From Glebionis coronaria (Eukaryota > Streptophyta > Magnoliopsida > Asterales > Asteraceae), in assembly GCA_025667525.1 (NCBI GenBank), contig CM046877.1, forward strand, positions 298,774,364 through 298,838,363: 64,000 nucleotides of DNA, given 5' to 3'. This document shows, one piece after another, positions 35,362-45,238 of the stretch. Under the pieces are notes generated by a model, which saw only the letters and a program-made list of their open reading frames with translations, made no database searches and was not told where the DNA came from. Within the stretch, counting starts at the first letter, position 1; each line of letters begins with the position of its first letter. The position numbers and the translations under genes are program-made.

Positions 35362-35792
35362 GGGAGAAGGGAGGTTAGCATGTGTTGGAAGCTTCATTCT
35401 TTCTTTCTTTCTCGTCTTTTCGTCTTCTAAATTTTTCGAATTTGTCTCGGGATTAATTAAACTCGTCTAGTAATTTCTTCATTAATTAGACTCGAGTTCT
35501 TCGGCTTTATTAAACTTCCGTCTTTAGACTTTTTCTTCGATAAATCTTCAGAATAGGCCTTGGACTTCCGTTCTTTTTGCACTCTTGATCTTTTGACTTC
35601 GTCTTTTGTCTTTTTTTTATAAAAGCCCGTGAAAGCCCGTTTTTCTTCCCTTTTTCATCTTTTCGTCCTAAAACACAATAAAAACACAAACCACGCATAA
35701 TTCCGACATTTATGACATAAAATACACATTTTGGCTCGGTTATTATTATAGTTAAGCGATAAAAGGATGGGTGTTTTCACACTATCATGTAT

Positions 35793-37143
35793 CCCAGTCA
35801 TCAGCTATCATCAAGGATGTATCTATACAGGTACCATCATCATCTTTACCAACCATTGATATATTAGATAAGGGTAAAGGGATCATGGTAGAAATAGTAG
35901 TTCCCAAGGATGCAACCCAAGGAAAGTTTGATTCCATGTTGGCTGCACAACTTGATAAAGAGGAGAGAATGGAGGAAACTGCTATTGAGAGTAAGGAAGG
36001 AACTGATGATGAGAGCACAGATTCAAGTGTAATGATTATTGAAGAACCAGAGAGACTTGAATATGGTGATGAGTTGGAAAAGGAAAAGATTGCAGAGTTG
36101 AAAAACCAGGTGGATTATGAGATGCCTGAAGTTGCTCAGATGTACTTTGCATGGAAAATAAGGTAATGAAGAATCCAGACATGGCTTTATCAGATCAAAT
36201 TTGGGGTTTGGAGATTCTACTAAGAATTCAAAGGGATTGCAAGGTGATTCTGAAGTATAAAGCTAGCAAAGTTCTTTCACAGACTAAGAAGGATAGAAGG
36301 GAGCTCTACAACATGTTGCTCAAATGTCATCAAACAGGTTAGAATTTTAAGAAGTTCCAAGGATTATCTTTTGATGAGTTGGAGTATAATGCTTATCCTA
36401 TATGGGCATGTGTGCAAGAGCAGAACACTATCAGACTTCTTTCAGATGAAAGAAAGGAAGAACTTGTAGAAGAGATGCAGATCCAACAGGCTTTGGTTAC
36501 ACCAAGAACATTGAAGAAGGGAGTTCCACTTGAGTTCCCAGAAAACATGGATAGAGTGAATCCTAGTTAAGCTGTTATTAGAAGGAGTATTAAGCTATCA
36601 TCCTTGGAAGCTTCACATATGGTAGAGGTGTTACCTCATGATTCCAGAAACCCTATGGTTCACTATGAGGAAGATGCAAGTGGGTTTTGGATGATTGGCA
36701 GATATGGGAAATAGGTACATACTTTCACTACTCTTATTTCTTTGTTTGCAAGCCTGGATAGGGAAGACTTGGCAGACCTTTGGAGGTTGATACAGGCCAA
36801 GTGTGAGACTGAAGCACCTACTTCAGTAAATGGAATAAAGATTTGGTTAACATTCAAGAGAATGTGTGCACCAGATGAAGAAGATCTAGTTTGGAAGGAT
36901 CTTGATGATGTCAGTGGACTTCAATGGTGTCTACATTCAAAAGCTGGTGTGTATCATTTGAGTACTACAAAGTTTTTTGAGTATCTTCTTGTAGATGCTG
37001 AATATCCTATGTCCAAAGAAGTTTTGAAGAAAATGGTGTCAACACAGCTGGAGATGGATTACACAAGTGATGTTGGCAAAGATTTGATTAGGTTTATTTA
37101 TTTTCAACTTAATAAGATTTGTAAGAATCCTCCTTGTACTTAG
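35793..37143 (+). pseudogene. Copia-1 extra ORF after pol, part 2
   Basis: Continuation after solo LTR B. It opens with a Ser-rich stretch and LDKGKGIMVE, a phrase I associate with this ORF type in Asteraceae Copia elements. An acidic Glu/Lys region follows (35930-36110), then LLKCHQTG, FDELEYNAYP (36370-36400) and a C-terminal domain from about 36742: DREDLADLWRLIQAKCETEA, DEEDLVWKDLDD, EYPMSKEVLKKMVSTQLEMD. It ends with TAG at 37141, 43 bp before the PPT. Breaks include a frameshift near 36160, TAG at 36340, TAA at 36568 and a stop at 36713. No transmembrane segment is evident, so an envelope role is not supported. Confidence 0.7.
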
Positions 37144-37185
37144 TTTTTATTCAGAAACTTGATTACTAGAGTAGATATCAAGTTT

Positions 37186-37205
37186 AGGGGAGGATTGTAG
37201 GATAT
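37186..37205 (+). promoter_or_regulatory. Copia-1 polypurine tract and first 10 bp of its 3' LTR
   Basis: AGGGGAGGA (37186-37194) is followed by T and then TGTAGGATAT, the apparent LTR start, after which NA-2 is inserted. The rest of this LTR is not in the window. Confidence 0.7.
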
Positions 37206-37528
37206 TGTAAATCTAGCTTATGTTTTAGAGAGAGAAAAGAGATAGAAACTTGGTAGAATTCACACACACACTTGAGATAGAAAATAAGAAAACACACTTT
37301 TACTATGTGTAATGTATGAGAAAACCACACCCTCTCCATCTAAGGAGAGGTTTATATACCCAAGCCCATGAGATGGGCTTGGGCTTACATTGGACCGCCG
37401 ACCTACACATGTTGTAGGCTTGGCTTTGCCTTGTTTGTTGAATATTAAGTTAACTAAACTACGAGTTACTACTTTTACTATTGTTGGAGTGACCGATCCT
37501 TTCTAATACGTAAAACGTATTTCCAACA
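37206..37528 (-). repeat. NA-2 3' LTR (323 bp)
   Basis: The minus strand contains TATATAAA followed by CCTCTCC..GGAGAGG, a hairpin placed like that in the NA-1 LTR, and a (CA)n-type run at 37260-37272. Confidence 0.75.
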
Positions 37529-37530
37529 AT

Positions 37531-39764
37531 CTCCCCCTAAGGGAGGTCACTCCAAACAAGGCCGTTACCTAAGTTACAATAATAAAATAAACCTAGCATA
37601 CTATGCTTGTTTTGAGCTCGTAGTCTTCGTCTTTCTTTTCTTTTTCTTTTCTGGTGAACATACTGATGTGATCTTTGATATCAATCTTTAGCATTAATCT
37701 CTTGCCTTGATCTTGTGCATCCATCACTTGTGATATCCGCCTCCTCGTAACTTCATGTCCCACATACTTATACTTTCGTAATTCTTGAAAGCTTCAGAGT
37801 TTGATACAGCGGAAGACTTGACTTTTAGGCTTGCTAGAAATAAATTAAGTATTAAGTTCATAAAGTATAAGCATGCGGGGACGACTTCTTCTCGGATTCC
37901 GCAACGCCGCCGTCTTCAAATGCCGCAACATAAGTAGACACGAACGAAATGGCTTTAAACATTTCATTCTAATTCGGTATCATTTTACCTCCGGTCGGTG
38001 AAGACCGTTGAACGATATAAAATATCGTACTTGTGGCAGGTAGATTTAATTAAAAATCTCCTTGACAAGATTTCGCGGGTAAATCCGTTCTCTTTACTCG
38101 ACCGTCCAAAGCTGACTGCGAACGTAAAGAGTGAATCATTTGGATTTAATTATCCTCATGATTGAAGCCGTCAATTCTGATTCCTGGAACAAGTTTGATT
38201 CATTAAAGAATCGCACCATGGTTGCTTTCTAGTTGTCACGAGTTTGATTCATATTGAATCTTGCAAGTTACCTACCAAGTGTTGTTTAAGGTTAACACTA
38301 GAAGGATTTCCACTCATCACTGTGAACACTAAGGTATCACTCTGAGTGTTCTGGCAAGATCACTTAGATATTGCGTAGAGGCCTGGAACGTGTTTAAATT
38401 CAATTAAGAATTAAACAACAGTTGCTTTCCAGTTATCACAAGTTTGATTCATAAAGAATCTCACAAGTCACCTACCATGAGCTTTTTGATTTTCACTCAA
38501 GAAGGATTTCCATCTTCATTGTAAATACTTGCGTATTACTCGGATGTTCAGGCAAGATCATGAAGATTTTGCGTAGGAATCTTAATATCTTTCTTACTTT
38601 TCATAAAGTGTGAAAAAGCAAGGAATTATGGAAGTGTGTCCCTATGAGATATTTGATGATCTCAAATGGCTCTAGACTCGATCGTGCATTTTGGATTTTA
38701 GTGATCGGAGGCTGGAGAGGAGTGCCACCATTTCAATACCTATTTATTCGGAGTGAATAAATCGATAGATAACGTGTTGTCTCCGTGTGATTAAAATAGA
38801 TACCTTTTGAGAGATATCTGCGTTAGCTGGGATGGGTTGTGCATTGCATCACTGGGTCCATGATGTCTTATCTTCAATATCAAGCATCATTAAAAATAAA
38901 CTCAATAGCATATGTATTGACCCGGTTTCTGCCTAAGGTTGTAAGGATGGCTTCTTTCTTTACACCCTTTATCTTTACAATTCTTTTTCATTCTTCAACC
39001 CCTTCAATGCTTACCAATACGTCATAATTAGCACCTTGTTGCGATTGTTCCAGTGCTAACTTAAGTACTTGGTCGGCATTCAGCTACATACACAAACTTT
39101 CTCCACCTTTCCTAAGGACTACTATTTCTAGCTATGGAATGTCCTTTGGAAGATTCTTCCGGTTTTGGAAGAATCATTGGACTTAACTTATCCTACCATC
39201 CTTATGTCACCACAATCTTCATCGTCGTGAAATAACTGGGTTTAGGGTAAGTATATGTCACCATGAAATCCATTTTGCTCCCCCTTAACATATGCCATGA
39301 TATTCGAAAACATTTTGCACATGTTGGGATGAGCTATCACGTTAAGTCAAACCATTTGTGATAATTTCCCATATTAAATCACATTTTCTCCCCCATATTA
39401 AAAATATTAACCTAATCGATGTTTTTAATATCAATTGATTTAATGAAGTTTTAACAAAGGTTTTGGGAAGAAAAATGCAAGTCTTTTTAATCTTCATGAG
39501 ATCAATTTGTGAGAAATGATACCGATTTGTAACATGATCACATATTCACCATATTAGAATAAATTGACAAGGTTGGACCTGATTGATGAGAACATCATAT
39601 GATAAGATCAAATGGTTCTTGTCGGCAAATGTTGGTCGCCTCGTCACGTCTGAAGTCATCTCTTGACACCACATGTACGATTGGTATTTTTGTCTTGACA
39701 CCAGTTTCTGAACTTAGCACTTTCGGCATCAAAGATTCTGAATGCTTGACAATTGCTCCCCCTC
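37531..39764 (-). repeat. Four GGGGGAG tracts in NA-2
   Basis: On the minus strand GGGGGAG occurs at 37531-37537 (the PPT), 39279-39285, 39389-39395 and 39756-39762. The three internal ones parallel the multiple tracts of NA-1. Confidence 0.7.
38183..38580. repeat. Diverged tandem duplication, about 200-bp unit, in NA-2
   Basis: Units 38183-38381 and 38382-38580 share CCTGGAAC at the start, GTTTGATTCAT, CACCTACC or TACCTACC, AGAAGGATTTCCA, GGCAAGATCA and TTGCGTAG in the same order. They are substantially diverged. Confidence 0.8.
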
Positions 39765-40189
39765 AATTGTTGACCCGTGTTCTATTGAAAGAGTTGTATT
39801 CGTCGTTTGAGTAGTCGCATCGTCGAGTATGTAGATACCAATTGTAGATAGCTATGGTTGTAGAGATGATAGCTTCATAAAAACAAGACTTCTCTTGTTT
39901 TAACAAATAGATGCACTGAAGCGTACATAAATTTGTGTTAGACCAAGTTATAAAGTAAACTTGATCCCTTACAAGGTTTTAAAGTAAACCTTGCCCGAGA
40001 AAATTAATTCCCGTTGTGAGGCAAAGCTTTCATAAGAAATACTTGACTTTAATGTGAAAACCGGGTTGCAGTCAGAAATAACTACAAGCCATTTGGGCAT
40101 GTTTTATGAAATATTTACAACTTTTGTACGAACTCTATCTATGGCGTCGTGTCAATATTAATCAACATTTCTAAGGCCGTAAATATTAT

Positions 40190-40966
40190 TAATAAGTGTG
40201 TAAACTTTTATCCTTTTACCACTAAAATCAAGGAAAAACAAGACCTAATCATGTGTTTAATATCGTAAAAGTCGGAATTACGCGTGGTTTTGTGTTTTTG
40301 TGTGAAGTAAGTACAAAAGATAAAAGGAAAAGAAAACACGGGATTTCACAGTCAAATTTTGAAGAAAAGTCCAAGAAAGAGACAAAGACAAAGTCAAAGA
40401 ACCAAAAGTGTATCGAAGATCACGAGAACCGGCAAAATCGACACAACTTTGAAGAAATGATCAATGAAGCCAAAAATCGAGTTCGTTTTTAGCGGATTTA
40501 ATCATTTTGAAGATATTTGAGTTTTGTGGGTCCCACATTTGGGTATTGGGCCCAAAAGCCCATTAGTAGATTTAAAAGTATTTACTTGTGGATTTTCAGC
40601 CCAACAAAAGCCCAATTCTAAATACTATACGAATGGAGTCATGGCAATTTGGCCCAAGTTTATCAAAAGCCCAATTAAAGAAATGTGTTAGCCTTAGCCC
40701 ATTAAGCTAATAAACAATGGACGGTTGAATTTTTTTTATAAAGTGAAAAAGTTTTCACACTTCTTGGTCAACCCACATACGTTTATTTACTTTACCTACC
40801 CACTCACCTCATTATCACTTATTTTCGATATAAACAAGAAACCCACTAACCCTTTCCCTCACCTCTCAATACAAACGCAGCCTTTTTCTTTTCACTCTCT
40901 CCCCAAACATGAAAAAGTTACTGTTACCCAAACCCTAACCACTAAATTACACCAAGATAATTGGGG
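40190..40966 (+). mobile_element. X-right 5' LTR, first segment
   Basis: Starts TAATAAGTGTGTAAAC inside NA-2 and matches the reverse complement of 2830-3603. It is cut at 40966 by the Athila composite and resumes at 60974. The 79-codon ORF at 40253-40492 also appears in altered form in the X-left LTR and is probably not a gene. Confidence 0.9.
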
Positions 40967-43900
40967 TGATAAGACTGCTTTTATACATAGTCTCATCTTC
41001 CAAATAGGGCTTAAAATGCATTAAATATAATCAAAACACCCATATATATGCTTGTGTTTGTTGCTTGTGTATTTTAGGTACGGATATTGAGAAAATGACA
41101 AAAGATCACAAGAATCATGCAAAAACGAACACGGGAAATGAAGCCGCACAATGAACCAAGCCCTAATGAAGACTCACCCAAGATTTACCCTTGAAGATTT
41201 GAAGAATTATGCAGAAGGGTCCTCCAATATTGAAGAATTGACACTTTATACCCTTGTATCCTCATAATTACAAGTTTGGTCCCTAAAGTTTGTCAAAATT
41301 ACAAAAAGGGCCTTCCACTTTGAAGAATTGGCAAGTTTAGCCCCTCAACAAAGCTAAATAGTCAACCAATATCCTTCACAAAGTCAAATATATCATGAAG
41401 TCCTTCAAAGTACAAGAAATTACAAGTTTGGTCCTTTGAAAATTCCAAAATTACAAAAAGGACCCTCAACTTTGAATATTTGGCAAAAATGGTCCCTCAA
41501 TCATTAAGACTTGGCAATTTCAGTCCTCTAAAATACCAATCAAAAAAGTCAAGACCATTACCATTGAAGAAATTACCAAATCAGCCCTTCAAGAATCATC
41601 AAATGGCAAGAAATACCCCTGAAAATACTTTGGAAAAGTATTTGGGGCAAAAGTGTGAAAATGAAAACTTGAAATACAAAGGGAATACGTTTTTGGCTGT
41701 TTAATTTGCAAGTGAAATGAGTATAAAAGATTGAGGGTTAAACCTGGCAGACATAATAGTTACCTTAACCAACCAAGGCAAGACACGTGCCCCACTCACC
41801 AAAACTCACCAATCCCCTTCCACCTTTTGTCCACCTCACACATCCACTCAGCATTATTTAACTAATTAATCTGATTAGTTAAATAACGCGCTAAACACAT
41901 TTTTTAAACACAAAAGAAGATCAAACCACCTGTTCTTAGTGTTCTTGACAAAATTGGGTTTTTCTAAATCACTTGCAATTACACCTTAATTCACTCCAGA
42001 TATATGATTAAGGTGAGAATAAACCCAACCCCGCCTTAAAACCTTAGCCACGTCACCATACCAGCTCACATGTTAAACCCTTCTACACCACCTTTGGGGA
42101 AAATGCCAAAAGAAGCCAGAGAATCAACAAATCAGATTCCTTCTTACTCCTTAAGCTTGATATACACCATTGGATGCTATTTCACACGTGCCACCTCCAC
42201 AAAACGTCAATTCAAAGTCACATGAAGCCAAGATTTTCAAAATGGAGCAAGGGTATTTTGGGACTTCCACAAGCTAGGGTTTTTAGTTTTTAGCTTATGT
42301 AGACCATGTACACCCTCTATATAAAGGGTATAGGGTCCAACATAAACGTTTGCTTTTGGTTTTTCCTTTGTTCAAGCACTTGTAAATCCTCTTTCTGATT
42401 AATGAATTTGAGTTCAGTGTTTTGAAGAAAGACCAAGTGCCATCTATTTACTGCTTGTTTATATTTATTGCTTACTGAATTTGAAGTTTAAAACCTGTTT
42501 CCAAAAAAGGAGTGTGCAAAAGTTTGTACATTTTCTCATTTTCTTGATATTTTGCTAAGTTCTTGTTTCTATCTTGGAATTCTTAGGTTATAGGGCTGAT
42601 CATAGCATCCTAATTGAGTTGATTAAGGTGTGGTGAGGCTTATAAGTTGGGGATAATCAAGTGTGGGGTAACAAGGTTGCATTAATCAAGATTTTTCAAG
42701 TTTCTGATTTTTATACTTGTGCTTCTAACTTTGTTGATTCTTAGCAGGCTTTATTGTGGAAGCTTGTGCTTGTTCTTGCTAGCACATAAGCTCAAAATTC
42801 GTGGGTGTGGATGTACATCCATGATGTTTGTATACTTAATCCTAAAATCTACTTAAATCTTGATTTTTGGTGATATTTGTATGTGGCTTGTGTTCTTGTG
42901 TATTTTGTGGCTTAAATCTGCTTGAATCTGTTAATCTTACCTGTTTTAGTGTTAATTGATGCTTGGGTAGTCTTGAATCTCACTTTTACTTTGAAAAATT
43001 TGATTTGGAAAAGATAAAAGGGTGTTTGGGTCTACCTGTTTGAGTTGATTTTGTGTTATTGTGTTAAGGGAAGTTTGTGTTTATGCTTTGTATCTGATAA
43101 ATACCTTGTTGAGAGTGTTTTACTGCAAGTTTTTGGGTTTGAAGCCTTGAATCAAACAATCGGCTATATAGACTTTGATATTGCCTGTTTTGACCTAGGA
43201 TTTTGGGAACACTTAGTGTGTATGCATGCTTAGGGCTAAAAGTGGTTTAAACAAAGTTATTATAACCTGTTTGAAAGATTTGAGGTGTTGAATCTGGCTT
43301 AAGTGTCAAATACATCAGCAAAGTAGAAAACTGCATGTGTTAGTGTTCATCAGTAACTTTCAGTGGCTTGAATCTTGCTTAATTCTTTGAACCATTTCAT
43401 GAAACCTGTTTAGACTTGCTTATTGGAGTTTATAATAGCTTGTGTATGCATTTGGTTGAATTTGGCTGGCTGATTATTGCTAAAACTGCTTATTTGTGCT
43501 CAACTGCTTATTGTTCATGTCTGTATCATGTCTGGTGATTGATTGATTAAACTGTATCAATTGGGTGTTAGTGATTGTGTTATTTTGATTGTTATTGACT
43601 CCTTTTGATCTAAAGATCATTTGTGTGCGTTTGTGTAATCTGAATCTCCAAAAAAGTCACTAAAGACAAAAAGTCAAACAAGTCAAGCAGTGGAAAAAGT
43701 TTCCACTGCTCAACACTCAAAACTAGCCCCTGCTAGTGTTAATTTGTCATCAGCTTATCAATAAGCTATTATAGCTTATCCAGACTTGCAACAACTTATT
43801 TTTTGTGACAGGTCTTCCTTATTTGACCCATTTAAGTAGACTGGAGCTTATTGGACTTTGACTTTGACTTTTTGCTAGGAAACCAACTTATTTGACTTTT

Positions 43901-45208
43901 ACATAAGTGCTTATTTTGCTTTTTCCAGCTTATTGAGTCAGCTTATTTGAAAACTCTTTGTTGATTTTTCTTAGTTAAGTCATTTCAAAGCTTTTGGAAC
44001 TTGAATCAGCACTTGGGGTGGCCTAGAACTCAAAAAGGACTATTTTGTCGTTTTGTGTAGATTGCTTATTGCATTTTCAGGCTTATTCCTTGGGCTTATT
44101 TCAAATTTCTTTTTGTAGAAGTCTTATTTAGGTCAAAAGAAGCTTGTGTGTCAAATTTTAGCTTATGGCATTGGCTTATGGCTTAATGGGCCAAAAAGCC
44201 CATTAAGAATAAGCTGCTTGTTATAAACTAGCTTATTTCACACTTTCAGCTTTTGGGCCTTTGGAAAAAGTTGTTTAAAATAAAATTTTGAGTCAACCTG
44301 TGCTTTTCTGGCTTATTTTGAACACTTTTTGTTATTGGGCCCAATTTTGGCCCAATAAGCTACTGTTTTGGGTTTAGCCCATTTTCTAGGCCCAATAGGG
44401 GTATTTAGGTAATTTCACTTTCATTTCTGAGTTATTTAGGTTAAATTAAGCTAGTTTGCAAGTTCTTAGAATTTTTTATGATTTTTGGAGTTTTAATATT
44501 ATTTTAACATTATTTTATTATTAAAAATTAAAAGTCTGATTTTCTAAGTTTTTATATTTTTCCTAGGTTATAAACACTTAATTAGGAATTTTGCAACTTT
44601 CCAAATATTTTTTGAGTGTTTTAATTATTTTTTAGAATTAATTTAAGTTTTAATTGATTTTAGGAGTTTTTAATTGTTTAAAAATAGTTTTTAGTGATTT
44701 TAAAATTTTGAAAAATAATTTTTAGCTTAATTAGAGTATTTTTGAGGTTTTCAAACTTTAAAATCTTGTTTAGGAATTTTTAATAACTAATTTTGATTTT
44801 TAGGGCTTTAATTAGCATTAAAAAGTCATTATCTAATAAATTAAAAGGTTTTGGCAAGTTTGGATTTTTTGTAAACTCTTAGAATATTATTGTGGATTTT
44901 TGGTAATTTTTAGGAATATTTAGGTTTAAAATTTTTAATTTTGGTACTTTTTACGATTCTACGTGTATACCTTTTTCGTCTTAGTTTAATCCTTCTTCGT
45001 AACCGTCATTCTCTTCTAATCTCATTTCTATTTTTCTTTCTCAAACAATATAATCACAAATCTAATCCAAATCATTACACACATAACACACTAGCCTCCT
45101 TGAGAACGAACTCATTTTAGGGTCATTTACACACGGTTTTCCTAAATCGTCGTGCTTACTTGCCCTAATTGCCATCCTTTTCCTAAAGGGGTAATTTTAC
45201 AACTATCA
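40967..45208 (+). mobile_element. Plus-strand Athila LTR of the composite (4,242 bp)
   Basis: A complete Athila LTR, TGATAAGACTG to CTATCA, with TATA at 42318-42325 in ACCCT..AGGGT and about 17 GCTTAT motifs in 42620-44320. It is the same length as the Athila-2 5' LTR (4,242 bp). It is not followed by a PBS and gag but by TTT-TGC-AAA and a reversed LTR. It differs from both Athila-2 LTRs at sites where those two agree (TCGTCTTAGT here, TCGACTTAGT there), so it came from another source copy. Confidence 0.93.
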
Positions 45209-45238
45209 TTTTGCAAATGATAGTTGTAAAATTACCCC
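45188..45238. repeat. Tail-to-tail LTR junction (centre of a multi-kb palindrome)
   Basis: LTR end CTATCA (45203-45208), then TTT, TGC, AAA (45209-45217), then TGATAG (45218). The perfect core has 21-bp arms around TGC; the wider arms are 4.2 and 3.2 kb of LTR. Confidence 0.95.

Larger units (their letters stand above)
33892..35787 (-). mobile_element. Solo LTR B (1,896 bp, TSD TGTAT)
   Basis: Minus-strand copy of the solo LTR A family. It is flanked by TGTAT (33887-33891 and 35788-35792). The minus strand starts TGATAGTGTG and ends CCTTGTATTA, a decayed CA end. It has the reverse of the ATTCCGAT array (34378-34795) and a TATA box (35354-35361). No coding or primer sequences, so it is a solo LTR. 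Confidence 0.9.
3604..37205 (+). mobile_element. Copia-1: old Ty1/Copia element, base layer of the nest
   Basis: The order gag, protease, integrase, RT, RNase H identifies Ty1/Copia. After pol come a 1.2-kb spacer, an extra ORF, a PPT (AGGGGAGGA, 37186-37194) and the first bases of a 3' LTR (TGTAGGATAT, 37196-37205). The 5' LTR and most of gag are missing because X-left is inserted at 3604. Insertions at 4552, 9164, 33892 and 37206 interrupt it; the net Copia sequence is about 8.3 kb. The extra ORF recalls sirevirus-type Copia elements, but the lineage is a hedge. It is the oldest resident by nesting order and its frames are badly decayed. Confidence 0.9.
37206..40189 (-). mobile_element. NA-2: minus-strand non-autonomous Copia-like element (partial)
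   Basis: On the minus strand the PPT AGGGGGAGAT is followed by a 323-bp LTR (37528 to 37206) that starts TGTTGGAAATACG, like NA-1, and ends ATTTACA. A possible TSD copy GATAT is at 37201-37205. The interior (37529-40189) has no recognisable protein; ORFs at 38839 and 39599 are short and unsupported. X-right inserts at 40190, so the 5' LTR and PBS lie off the window. The interior has a 200-bp tandem duplication and further GGGGGAG tracts. Confidence 0.8.

Noticed and set aside
32183..37143. Host SNARE (longin/synaptobrevin) gene
   Set aside because: I recall this label for similar frames in automated annotation, but the position between Copia pol and PPT and the absence of a SNARE coil or membrane anchor make a retroelement ORF far more likely.
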